Positions 1 to 8,298 of a DNA stretch of 64,000 nt are shown here, piece after piece. The notes beneath the pieces are model-generated. The model saw only the letters and a list, made by a program, of their open reading frames with translations. It had not been told where the DNA came from and did no database searches. Each line of letters opens with the position of its first letter. Position 1 is the stretch's first letter. The translations under genes were made by a program, and so were the position numbers. The stretch comes from Prochlorococcus sp. AG-402-L09. Lineage in GTDB: Bacteria; Cyanobacteriota; Cyanobacteriia; PCC-6307; Cyanobiaceae. Location: contig QCIK01000001.1 in the NCBI GenBank assembly GCA_003216715.1, positions 62,001 through 126,000 on the forward strand. The letters are read 5' to 3'.

Positions 1-472
1 TCCATTCAGAAGTTGATTCTTCTTTTGTATTTGGTCGTAATAAATGAAATTCTTTTCCATTCCCCCAAAAACCTTTAATTTCAATGATTTGATCAATTGC
101 TAAACCTCTGCTTCTACTAAGTGGACTTATTCCACCGGTCAAGATATATCCCATTCCTGTCCTCCCAGATAAACCAATTGGAAAACTTCTTTGATGCTTC
201 TTTAAAAAAGACGATAACTCTCCCATCGTTACACCAGCTTCAATTTCTACATGCTTTTTGTCTAAATTGAAAAATATGTTTTGGTAGTTTTTTCTTAGGT
301 TTAAAATCAAATGTTTATCTGCGGCGGCTCTACTTGTAGTTCCTCCACTAGATACTAAAAATGGTTTAGAAGTTAGTTGGGTTAATTTTAGTGATTGGAA
401 TAATTCTGTGTTGACAGTTTCAAAAACCCCAAGGACATCACTATCATTGGAATTTTGATTTATTAGCGACAT
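1..472 (-). CDS. FAD-binding (PCMH-type) oxidoreductase, N-terminal part
   Basis: About 157 residues are visible; the C-terminus runs off the left edge. The translation has the layout of an FAD_binding_4 domain: residues 41-48 (SSGGTTSR), a beta-rich segment ending in VEIEAGVTMGELSSFL near residues 75-90, then GMGYILTGGISPLSRSRG near 106-123, where such enzymes bind the FAD pyrophosphate. Family members are flavin-dependent oxidases or dehydrogenases of varied substrates, and the substrate cannot be told here. The ATG at 472 is the first good start. The gene is divergent from cbiX across about 100 bases, so the two may share a promoter region. Confidence 0.8.
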   Translation of the reverse strand, partial: MSLINQNSNDSDVLGVFETVNTELFQSLKLTQLTSKPFLVSSGGTTSRAAADKHLILNLRKNYQNIFFNLDKKHVEIEAGVTMGELSSFLKKHQRSFPIGLSGRTGMGYILTGGISPLSRSRGLAIDQIIEIKGFWGNGKEFHLLRPNTKEESTSEW

Positions 473-572
473 TGAATTTTTAATAATCTGCTCCTTTTTC
501 TATAATGAATTTCTTAAGTTGATATTTTATAAAACAATATTCAATTAAAGTGTATTAGCGGCTAAAAGTGTT

Positions 573-1586
573 TTGATTTCCTCTGCATCAATCAATTACC
601 AATATCCATCTAATATTGGAATTGTTTTATGCGGACACGGGAGTAGAGATCCTAAAGCAGTAGAGGAGTTTATTAATGTAGTCAATAAAATAAAATCTAG
701 AATACCCAATATTCCAGTTACATTCGGATTCCTAGAATTTAACCGACCAATAATCACTGAGGCCTTAGATCAACTTAAAAATAAGGGGGTAGAGAGAGTA
801 ATTGCATTACCCGCTATGTTGTTTGCTGCGGGGCATACTAAAAATGACATCCCTGCGGTTTTAAATAAATACTCTGCTGAAAATGGAATTCCGATTCAAT
901 ACGGAAGGGAGCTTGGCCTAAATTCTTTAATGATTGGTGCCGCAGGTGCAAGAATTAAAGAAATAATTGATAGTAATCCAATATTTCCTATTTCTGAAAC
1001 ATTACTTGTTGTGGCAGGCAGGGGATCGTCAGATCCAGATGCTAATTCAAATGTTTGTAAGATTACAAGGATGCTTGTTGAGGGTTTTGGTTTTGGATGG
1101 GGAGAAACTGTTTTTTCAGGTGTAACATTCCCTCTCGTTGATCCTGGCCTGAGAAATGCTCTTAAATTAGGTTTTAAAAGAGTAATTCTCTTACCTTATT
1201 TCCTTTTCTCTGGAGTTTTGGTAAGTCGTGTTAGAGATCATTCGTTGAGAGTTGCAAATGATAATTCTGATGTGAAATTTTTAAACGCAGGTTACTTATC
1301 AGACCAAGATTTAGTTATTGATACTTTTATGGAAAGAATTCAAGAAGTTTTTAATGGAGAGAATTTTATGAATTGTGCTTTATGTAAATATCGCTCTAAT
1401 TTATTAGGTTTTGAAAGTGAGGTAGGACATGAACAGATCAGTCACCATCATCATGTTGAAGGTTGTCTAGATATTTGCGTAGAGAATAAAGCTCATGAAC
1501 ACTCTCATGAACATTTTCCATATCCACATGCTGAGCATCCTTTAGGACCTGTCACGCTTCTCTCTTTAAATAAAAGCCAAATATAA
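573..1586 (+). CDS. cbiX: Sirohydrochlorin cobaltochelatase-type protein CbiX
   Basis: 337 residues with two homologous halves. The first begins CGHGSRDP at residues 20-27 and carries AGHTKND near 87-93; the second begins AGRGSSDP at 148-155. CbiX inserts cobalt into sirohydrochlorin (or precorrin-2) in anaerobic-type cobalamin synthesis. The C-terminal 60 residues hold several cysteines and a His-rich tail (HHHH, then HEHSHEH), as in long CbiX proteins, probably for metal storage or delivery. The start is TTG; no in-frame ATG fits between the upstream stop at 546 and the conserved domain. Cobalamin synthesis matches the B12-dependent ribonucleotide reductase at 8.3-10.7 kb. Confidence 0.9.
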   Translation: MISSASINYQYPSNIGIVLCGHGSRDPKAVEEFINVVNKIKSRIPNIPVTFGFLEFNRPIITEALDQLKNKGVERVIALPAMLFAAGHTKNDIPAVLNKYSAENGIPIQYGRELGLNSLMIGAAGARIKEIIDSNPIFPISETLLVVAGRGSSDPDANSNVCKITRMLVEGFGFGWGETVFSGVTFPLVDPGLRNALKLGFKRVILLPYFLFSGVLVSRVRDHSLRVANDNSDVKFLNAGYLSDQDLVIDTFMERIQEVFNGENFMNCALCKYRSNLLGFESEVGHEQISHHHHVEGCLDICVENKAHEHSHEHFPYPHAEHPLGPVTLLSLNKSQI

Positions 1587-1921
1587 AAAAAATAGCTTTA
1601 AATTAAAGAATCATTTGTCTCTTTCTTGCATGCGTCGCAATGGACTCGTTATTTATACATTTTTTTAATGTTTAGTTTCGGGTGTTTTCCCCAGGTGATT
1701 TCCACAGCTAGTGAAGAGTTTTCCACTATAAAGAACTAAAAACCTAGTTCTTATGAAGGGCTTGTGGGATTCAATAGATTTTTTAATAGTAATTTACACT
1801 TATACACTTTAGAAGATTAAGCTTGTTTTGTTCGAGACGATTTCTTGAGATGTGCTGGTACAAAATGAGTCTAGTTTTGTCTCGGATTTTTGGTATAGCT
1901 TTTCTTTATCTTTGACGTTTA
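1587..1921. other. Intergenic region with DnaA-box-like cluster
   Basis: There is no credible gene in this 335-base gap. Three nonamers resembling the DnaA box TTTTCCACA lie on the plus strand at 1685-1693 (TTTTCCCCA), 1698-1706 (ATTTCCACA) and 1719-1727 (TTTTCCACT). Each differs from that nonamer at one position. The rest is AT-rich and probably holds the promoter of the DUF2811 gene. Whether the boxes bind DnaA is inference; there is no dnaA or dnaN in the window. Confidence 0.35.
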
Positions 1922-2242
1922 ATGGAAAATTTAAGATCCTTATCTCATAGAAACCAAATTTTTAAAAAGGAAATGGAGTTTAATCAAATTGAAACTCGTG
2001 TTAATGAGATAAAAATTGAAGATGACAGATGTTGTGAAAATAACTTGGACCTTATGTCCATAATGCTTGAAACTGAGGTGCCTGAAGCTCTTTATGTAGG
2101 TATGAAGGATTTTATAAGTGGAAACGATAATTGGGATCAATCCAAACTTATTAGCTCAGCTATCGCAAATTTTCTTTTTCAAAATGGTTCTGATGATAGG
2201 TCAATAACAGAGAAATACTTAAATGATATTTTCAACCTTTAA
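1922..2242 (+). CDS. DUF2811 family protein
   Basis: 106 residues. The C-terminal 60 or so (from MLETEVPEALYVGMKDF through WDQSKLISSAIANFLFQNG to YLNDIF) match my memory of the small cyanobacterial DUF2811 family, whose function is unknown. The N-terminal 45 residues are charged and poorly conserved in character, and an internal ATG at 2057 would give a protein of usual family length, so the start is uncertain. The 3' end overlaps the convergent GMC oxidoreductase by 11 bases. Confidence 0.7.
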   Translation: MENLRSLSHRNQIFKKEMEFNQIETRVNEIKIEDDRCCENNLDLMSIMLETEVPEALYVGMKDFISGNDNWDQSKLISSAIANFLFQNGSDDRSITEKYLNDIFNL

Positions 2243-3875
2243 AGTCCATTATTGCCTTCTCGCAAGCTCTTTTAGTTATAGCCATCATTGTTAAGGTTGG
2301 GCTTTGCCAAGATGAAGTTGGCCAGCAAGCTCCATCAACTACCAATACATTTCTGCATTCCCATAGACGATTCCAATTGTCTAAAACGCTCGTTTCTTTA
2401 TTGGTTCCCATTGGTGCCCCTCCTACCTCATGTATGTAATAACCAGGGGGTGGAGCATCGTTTTTAATCGCAACAGATTTTTTTAGAATTTGTTTGGTAA
2501 ATGGAATATTTACTATTTCATTAACTGGGGTAATAGTCCCATTTCCAGAATTGATAATAAGTTCGATCATTCTGTTCATTTCTTTGACCATTCGTTTTTC
2601 ATTTTCGCGCCAAACTATTGATATGTGTGGGATAGAAATGTCATATAGATCTTTGCTTTTTGAGAGAGAAACAGTATTTTTATGATTCGGGAGTACTTCT
2701 CCATGACCAATAAGGAATCCTGTTTTTGTATCTTTAAATTTTTTTAAAACATCTGGTGGTTCGAATCTATCAATTCCTCCCCAGATTCCATATCCTCCAA
2801 CAAAGTTATTTTTAGTAGATTGGTTTCTACCCATGGGAATAAAGAAGCTGCCAGCTCCTGTTAAAAGATGATGATTAGTTTTCTTTGAATAATTAGTCAA
2901 ACTCTTATCGATTGGGACAGTAAAAAACCTGCAGGTTGATATATGATCCATTAAGTTTTTCCCCAATAAATTGGAGGGCTCAATTAGACCATTTGAATTA
3001 TTACTTTCTTCTGAACTTAATAGAATTCTAATTGTTTGGATTGTTGACGAACATAATATGATTAATTTACTTTCTAATTCACTTCTCTCTCCATTTTTTT
3101 GATTTACTATAACAACACTTTTAGCTGACTTTCTATCCTTATTCAATACTAATTTCTCTACTATATGATCTGAAAGTACTTCTACTTTACCTAACCTATC
3201 AGCTTCTTTTAATGTACTGCCTAAACTGCTATATCTGGGCCAAATTGCTTTATTTTTATTGGTTCCAAAGCCTCTAGAGTGAATAAATGGAAGATTTAAT
3301 TTTTCTTTTATATTGGAGGCGAATATTGCTTCGCTTTCTGTGAAGGGAAGTTTGCCAATATATTCACCATTAGGTAGTTGATTCAGATCATCTTTGTTGC
3401 CATATATTTTTAGAAAATTCTCTATTTCTGAATAATGTGACTCAAGATCTTTATAACCAATAGGCCATTCAAGGTCGTATTCTTTACCTTTTGAAGCTTC
3501 AAAATCTTCGTGGGCTAATCTTAAGGTTATTCCTCCCCAAGTTAGGCTTCTTCCACCAACTTGATTGCCTTGCGTCCACATGAATGGAGCTTTTGGTGGG
3601 TGGGTGTAAGGATTTGCGTTCTTGTTTGCGTACAGTAACGGATTTGATTTCCAGAAACCTGGATGCTGAGGTTGCTTTTGATAATTTCCAGTTGTTACTC
3701 CTATCAGTCTCCGAATCATATTGCAAGGCTCTGTTCCGTTTGCCTGCTTGATACTTAATTCAGGACCTCTTTCAATTACTAATGCTCTAACACCTGCCTT
3801 GGCCATTGTGAGAGCTGCCATTCCTCCTGTTGCTCCAGAACCGATAATTATGACTTCATATGGCTTGTTAATCAT
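2232..3875 (-). CDS. GMC-family (choline dehydrogenase-like) FAD oxidoreductase
   Basis: 547 residues. The N-terminus EVIIIGSGATGGMAALTMAKAG (residues 7-28, GxGxxG at 12-17) is the ADP-binding fold for FAD, followed by VIERG. A middle motif GNQVGGRSLTWGGITLR near residue 105 is the GMC signature. The C-terminal YYIHEVGGAPMGT and VVDGACWPTSSWQSPTLTMMAI correspond to the catalytic His region and the conserved family ending. These enzymes oxidise alcohols or sugars, and the substrate is unknown here. The family is usually 530-570 residues, so the length is complete. It is transcribed alone on the minus strand. Confidence 0.88.
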   Translation of the reverse strand: MINKPYEVIIIGSGATGGMAALTMAKAGVRALVIERGPELSIKQANGTEPCNMIRRLIGVTTGNYQKQPQHPGFWKSNPLLYANKNANPYTHPPKAPFMWTQGNQVGGRSLTWGGITLRLAHEDFEASKGKEYDLEWPIGYKDLESHYSEIENFLKIYGNKDDLNQLPNGEYIGKLPFTESEAIFASNIKEKLNLPFIHSRGFGTNKNKAIWPRYSSLGSTLKEADRLGKVEVLSDHIVEKLVLNKDRKSAKSVVIVNQKNGERSELESKLIILCSSTIQTIRILLSSEESNNSNGLIEPSNLLGKNLMDHISTCRFFTVPIDKSLTNYSKKTNHHLLTGAGSFFIPMGRNQSTKNNFVGGYGIWGGIDRFEPPDVLKKFKDTKTGFLIGHGEVLPNHKNTVSLSKSKDLYDISIPHISIVWRENEKRMVKEMNRMIELIINSGNGTITPVNEIVNIPFTKQILKKSVAIKNDAPPPGYYIHEVGGAPMGTNKETSVLDNWNRLWECRNVLVVDGACWPTSSWQSPTLTMMAITKRACEKAIMDFKG

Positions 3876-4216
3876 TTTTAAGAACTTGTATATTTTAAAT
3901 TTGGATGATTTAGATAATTATTTTATGATATTTAAGATATATATTAAATCATAGGCATAGCTTTTAGGTAGTTAGAAAATTTGATTAATTAATTTCGTTT
4001 ATATTTTTTCTATTAAAGATTTAACTTGGAAAATTTTTATATGATAATTTTTAAATCATTTTTTGTAAATATTAATATCTATATGTTGATTTATTCATTA
4101 TGATTTAGCAGGGATTATATTACTATTTTTATTGTTCTAATATATGTTAAATTCAATATTTAACTGTTAGCCCCTTTTTGAATTAAAATATAATAATTGT
4201 TAGCTATTAGAAAGTT
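3876..4216. other. AT-rich intergenic region between divergent genes
   Basis: A gap of 341 bases between divergently transcribed genes. It is extremely AT-rich, and no open frame or RNA fold stands out. It must hold promoters for both neighbours. Confidence 0.5.
4189..4194 (+). promoter_or_regulatory. Candidate -10 element of pentapeptide gene
   Basis: TATAAT lies 22 bases before the ATG at 4217, which would give a very short leader. No convincing -35 hexamer sits 17 bases upstream, so the call rests on the -10 match and its place only. Confidence 0.35.
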
Positions 4217-4687
4217 ATGTTTAAACGTCTTCTTTTTTTTGTAAGCTCGGTTCTATTTTTCTTTTATTCTCTGCCAGCTTATGCAGCTTTGGACTATGGA
4301 AAGCAAACCTTGATAGGCGCTGATTTTTCTAACACCGATTTGCAAGGTGCGACTTTCTATTTAAGTGATCTCCAAGATGCTGATTTTTCAGGTAGTGATC
4401 TTCAAGGAGCTAGTTTTTTTGATGCAAAGCTTGAAAACGCTAATTTAAGTAATACAAATATGAGAGATGTAACAATGGATGCGGCCATACTTAACGGTGC
4501 CAACCTTTCAAATAGCATATTAGAAGGTGCTTTTGCTTATAATGCTAAATTTGAAAACGTTGTTATTGAAGGTGCCGATTTTACTGATGTATTAATCGCG
4601 AATGATGTTAAAAACAAGCTGTGTATTATCGCAGATGGCATAAACAGCGTCACTAATAAAAAAACAAGTGAGACATTAGATTGTTAG
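4217..4687 (+). CDS. Exported pentapeptide-repeat protein
   Basis: 156 residues. Residues 1-23 form a signal peptide (basic MFKR, a long hydrophobic core, then PAYAA), which suggests thylakoid lumen or periplasm. From about residue 34 to 125 the chain is made of A(D/N)LXX-type repeats (GADFS, GATFY, DADFS, GASFF, NANLS, GANLS, GADFT), which fold as a right-handed quadrilateral beta-helix. The tail has two cysteines (KLCII and the terminal DC) that could form a disulfide cap. The role is unknown; several cyanobacterial lumenal proteins have this design. The glycosyltransferase gene follows 8 bases downstream, so they are probably cotranscribed. Confidence 0.85.
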   Translation: MFKRLLFFVSSVLFFFYSLPAYAALDYGKQTLIGADFSNTDLQGATFYLSDLQDADFSGSDLQGASFFDAKLENANLSNTNMRDVTMDAAILNGANLSNSILEGAFAYNAKFENVVIEGADFTDVLIANDVKNKLCIIADGINSVTNKKTSETLDC

Positions 4688-4695
4688 GAAATAGT

Positions 4696-6792
4696 ATGCT
4701 TATTAAGAAAAATATTAATCACTCAAAATATATTTTTTGGATTTCAGTTTTATTTATATGGATTATAGCCACCTTCGCAGACCGGATTTGGTGGAATTTT
4801 TATAGCAATACTCCTTCATGGGATCAGGCTGATTATCTGAACAGTGCTCTTGAGCATGCTCGAGCACTTTCTTTTTTAGAGGGAAATGGAGCTTCTGACT
4901 TTAGTTCTTTATTAGATAAATCTCCAAAGATTCCTCCTTTGGCCTCAATAATAAATGGAGCTTTTATTGCTTTTGCTGGTGATTCCCCTCATCAAGCTGC
5001 CTGGTCTTTAAGTTTTTGGAATGGATTTTTGATCTTTAATATTGCTTCATGGGGACTTTATTTGAGAGGAAAAAGATTTGCGCTTTTTTGTGTACTTATT
5101 AGTGCATTTTCTCCTTTCTTATTTCATTTAAGAACTGATTATGTCTTGGAGTTACCTTTAATCTCCGCCATTACATTTTATTTGTTTCATCTAGGAAGGT
5201 GGAGTGATAAATCAATTGGTGGTAAATGGATTCAATTGATAATCGCTACTTTTGCATGCGCCTTTTCTCTATTGATTAAGCAAAGCTCTTTATTAGTCAT
5301 AATACCTTCTTTATTATTTATTTTTCTTCTTTCTTTCAAAAGAGATAAAAAATTTCGAATACAATTTTTATGTTTATTTCTTATCAATCTTTTAGCGATC
5401 TTACCTTGGTTTTATCATAATTGGATAATGATATTAAGTGGAACTTATAGAGCTGTTTTTGAATCGGCTGCGATAGAAGGAGATCCATTCGTTTTGGGCT
5501 TTAAAAGTATTTTCTGGTACTTTCCATATTTAGATAATCAGTTTGGAAGTATCATTTTCTTTTCTGGCTTGTCAGGAATAATATTTGCCTTTTTAACTGA
5601 TTTAAGATCTTTTAAAGCTTCATCAAAGTTACCCTATATTTTTGATGAAAATAATTATAAATGGATATGGATTTATTATAATTTGATTACTTGCTGGACT
5701 TTTACAACTTTCATTCCTAATAAGGATGAAAGATATATTGCATGTACGATCCCTTTAATTATTTTGCTGTTAGCTCTTGGATTCTGTAAGTGGAGTGATT
5801 GGCTAGATACTTATTTTAAATTCAAATATTATGTTTTATTATTGATTCCTCCTATAAGCTTTTTACTATCCAATTCTATTAATAGGTTTAAAAATATAGA
5901 AAATATCTCGAGTAAATATTATCCTGTTAAAGACATTATATCAATAATCAAATCAGATCAGACATTCGATGAAAAAGAAACAGTTATTGTTGTTCCAAGC
6001 ACTCCTGATATTAATCAGCACAATGTAAGTTATTTTGGGAGAATGCAAGGTGGAAATATTTTAGGTAGACAACTTGGGCAATCTCTTTTGCATATAGAAC
6101 CTGTTATTAAATATTCAAATTGGATTATTTTGGCTGAGGGTGATCAGGGTTCCGTTTCAAGTAATTCAATAGCTTTAGATAAAGCTATTAGAGATAGTTC
6201 TATTTTTATAAAAGTTCGAGAATTTCCTAGAAAAAAAGAAGGAAGCTATTCTTTATGGAAGCGAAGTTCAAGTTCACTTAAGAAAAATGAATTTCATAAT
6301 AGATTTATTGAACTAGCAAATGGAATGGAGCTGGGGCCATTAGGGATTAAATTGATTTTTGATGAAATAGAAATAGAACATATGCTTGATGGGCATTTTA
6401 AATATCAAAGTATAGTTAGAGATAAGGCGTTATCCAAAATAAGTTCAGACCCTGAAAATGTTGAATCTTTATGGTCCCTATCTCTTCTAAAGATATTATC
6501 GAATCGACCATCTGAAGCAGATATTTATCTAAGAAATTTAGAAATTTTGTTGCCTAATAATCCTTGGCCAAGTGCTTACAGAACTATCGTTAACTTTGCC
6601 TCTTGGAATCCTTGGAAGGCATCATTAATAGCTGATAGAGCTTACAAGAGAAATCCAAATTACTTTCTAAAAGGTTTGGGTGATATGAGTGCACTATTTC
6701 GTGGAGCCTTTTGGCGCTTGAAGTCAGCTTCAAATAGTGTTCCGAATGCAATAAAAAGTATTGATGAAGCTTTAAAACCAATAGAAAAATAA
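4696..6792 (+). CDS. GT39-type membrane glycosyltransferase (ArnT/PMT-like)
   Basis: About 698 residues from the ATG at 4696. A TTG five codons earlier overlaps the previous stop and is less likely, because an AGGA ribosome site precedes this ATG. The N-terminal half has roughly ten hydrophobic helices. After the first helix comes TPSWDQADYLNSALEHA, with the acidic residues expected in the first outer loop of lipid-phosphosugar-dependent transferases, and later RTDYVLELPLI. The C-terminal third is soluble and helical with a TPR-like look (SLWSLSLLKILSNRPSEADIYL). Such enzymes move a sugar from a polyprenyl carrier to protein or lipid; the acceptor here is unknown. Confidence 0.75.
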   Translation: MLIKKNINHSKYIFWISVLFIWIIATFADRIWWNFYSNTPSWDQADYLNSALEHARALSFLEGNGASDFSSLLDKSPKIPPLASIINGAFIAFAGDSPHQAAWSLSFWNGFLIFNIASWGLYLRGKRFALFCVLISAFSPFLFHLRTDYVLELPLISAITFYLFHLGRWSDKSIGGKWIQLIIATFACAFSLLIKQSSLLVIIPSLLFIFLLSFKRDKKFRIQFLCLFLINLLAILPWFYHNWIMILSGTYRAVFESAAIEGDPFVLGFKSIFWYFPYLDNQFGSIIFFSGLSGIIFAFLTDLRSFKASSKLPYIFDENNYKWIWIYYNLITCWTFTTFIPNKDERYIACTIPLIILLLALGFCKWSDWLDTYFKFKYYVLLLIPPISFLLSNSINRFKNIENISSKYYPVKDIISIIKSDQTFDEKETVIVVPSTPDINQHNVSYFGRMQGGNILGRQLGQSLLHIEPVIKYSNWIILAEGDQGSVSSNSIALDKAIRDSSIFIKVREFPRKKEGSYSLWKRSSSSLKKNEFHNRFIELANGMELGPLGIKLIFDEIEIEHMLDGHFKYQSIVRDKALSKISSDPENVESLWSLSLLKILSNRPSEADIYLRNLEILLPNNPWPSAYRTIVNFASWNPWKASLIADRAYKRNPNYFLKGLGDMSALFRGAFWRLKSASNSVPNAIKSIDEALKPIEK

Positions 6793-6832
6793 GAAGTTAA
6801 AGATACAATCTCAATCTAGACCTGCAGAGGAT

Positions 6833-7003
6833 TCAGAGTTGGTCTCTTTCAAAGGTTTTTGTTATTTCTTTTAGAAATTCAACTATTTGGATATTTGTAT
6901 ATCCAAGCTCAGTTCTAAGCCCTTTGCATGAAGAGGTAATCTCTTTCCAAATGTCAGCTCTTACAATTGCTTCTCTGTCTTTTAAGTAACGCTCTTCTTT
7001 CAT
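6833..7003 (-). CDS. Small hypothetical protein, 56 residues
   Basis: An ATG at 7003 and a TGA at 6833-6835 enclose 56 residues, MKEERYLKDREAIVRADIWK at the start, then CKGLRTELGYTNIQIVEFL. It is charged and helical, with no signal peptide or membrane helix. I do not recognise a family. Support is an uninterrupted frame with protein-like composition in a gap otherwise empty. A strong inverted repeat lies 46 bases upstream of the start. Confidence 0.5.
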   Translation of the reverse strand: MKEERYLKDREAIVRADIWKEITSSCKGLRTELGYTNIQIVEFLKEITKTFERDQL

Positions 7004-7048
7004 TTTGATTTAATTATGTAAGGTATGGGTTCATGAGCTTTTTAAGAA

Positions 7049-7088
7049 AAGCAACCTAAAAAATCTCTATGATTTTCTAGGTTGCTTT
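7049..7088. terminator. Strong hairpin, possible terminator
   Basis: AAGCAACCTA (7049-7058) pairs perfectly with TAGGTTGCTT (7078-7087), and inner bases AAAATC/GATTTT extend the stem, leaving a short loop. On the minus strand the stem is followed by a T-rich run, which fits termination of leftward transcripts such as one from the tRNA-Ser side. On the plus strand the tail is weaker. It could also act in the leader of the 56-residue gene. Confidence 0.5.
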
Positions 7089-7339
7089 GATTGATATCAG
7101 ATCAGTATCTTAAAAATTTTAAAAACCTACATTTCGAAATACCATAACGAAAAAATTAAAGAAGCATGAGAATTATGGGATTCTTATAGGTATTAAATAT
7201 TAGATTTGCTTATCATATTAGGCACAAGATTACTTGATTTTATTATGATTCTTCGTTTAATTCTCCTAATATAGTGCTTGTTTTTTAAATAGTAGGGACA
7301 AGTATTTAATTAAATATCTCCAAACTCCCCGAAAAGGAA

Positions 7340-7426
7340 CGGAGAGTGGGGGATTCGAACCCCCGATGGAGTTGCCCCCATGCTAGTTTTCAAGACTAGA
7401 GCCATAAACCACTCGACCAACTCTCC
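7340..7426 (-). tRNA. tRNA-Ser (UGA)
   Basis: On the minus strand the acceptor GGAGAGT pairs with ACTCTCC, the T arm reads GGGGGTTCGAATCCCCC, and the anticodon stem-loop is CTAGTCTTGAAAACTAG with anticodon TGA. A long variable arm (GCATGGGGGCAACTCCATC region) marks a class II tRNA, as required for serine. Counting the discriminator G at 7340 the gene is 87 bases; CCA is not encoded. Anticodon bases lie at 7390-7392. Confidence 0.97.
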
Positions 7427-7627
7427 ATCGAAATTTTACCTTATTTAGGTTCTGAAATCTGAAAAAAATTGCGCAAACAACAATTTCATCCCTATTTGCT
7501 ATTAACTCAGTTTCAAAAAAGATCCTTGTAGATCTTTTAAAAATTTCAGAACCTATAGATTCTCTGTATGCATAAATGTCAATGAGATTATTTGTGCAAT
7601 AATTTCAGACATTGGTAAATCACATTC

Positions 7628-7822
7628 ATGGCAAGCAACAAGAGCCCACAATCTCGTTTCCTTGGAGACCTTCCAATGGAGGGTGGTATTAGTCAAAAAG
7701 AAAAATATCGCTACGTAGCTCATTTAATGTTTTTCATTGGATGTGCACTATTTTCCTTTGGGATTTGGGCTCTCTCCGGCTTTAATGCTTCAAGCGGGGC
7801 CTCAGGACCATTTCCTTTCTAA
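7628..7822 (+). CDS. Small single-helix membrane protein
   Basis: 64 residues. A polar N-terminus with GDLPMEGGISQKEKYRY is followed by one membrane helix (about residues 33-52, FFIGCALFSFGIWALSGF) and a short Gly/Ser/Pro tail. Function unknown. The helix closely resembles that of the 67-residue protein at 44774-44977, so the two look like distant paralogues. It lacks the ExxNxR signature of high-light-inducible proteins. Confidence 0.7.
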   Translation: MASNKSPQSRFLGDLPMEGGISQKEKYRYVAHLMFFIGCALFSFGIWALSGFNASSGASGPFPF

Positions 7823-7873
7823 AATTAGGAGGAATATAAAATTGATTTTGGATTAGTAGACTTAAATAAAAAA

Positions 7874-8137
7874 TTATTTAACCGATAACTGATTTATAGT
7901 GTTTTCTCTATCTTCAATAAGTGTTAGGAGCCATTTAGATCCTAATGCTCTAGATATACTTCTGTTTTTTATTAGTTCACAAATTCTTTTATAAAGTTTG
8001 TCTGATTCAATATTGGAATTGAACCATTTTTCGAATTTCAGAATTTCATCTGGGCTTTTACAAGCTCTCAGTTGATCGATAAGTGCATCATTAGTACTTG
8101 TCCCACTTATCTTTAATGGTTTATTCGTCGTAGTCAT
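7874..8137 (-). CDS. Hypothetical protein, 87 residues
   Basis: A small soluble, helical protein (LIDQLRACKSPDEILKFEKWF, later ALGSKWLLTLIEDRENTINQ). No domain recognised. It is convergent with the small membrane protein at 7628 and lies downstream of nrdJ on the same strand, about 160 bases away, with a weak hairpin (CCAAAT/ATTTGG, 8175-8192) between them. Confidence 0.6.
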   Translation of the reverse strand: MTTTNKPLKISGTSTNDALIDQLRACKSPDEILKFEKWFNSNIESDKLYKRICELIKNRSISRALGSKWLLTLIEDRENTINQLSVK

Positions 8138-8298
8138 TTAAATTTTAAGGACACAAGACATATTTAATAGTTAGCCAAATTTTCTAATTTGGACAATTAT
8201 CTTTAAAACTTCTTTGAAAAAGTATACTTTTTTGATTCTTTCGGTAACTTCTATCAGTTGGTATGAAAATACTCGTACTCAAGATTGAATGATTGCTC

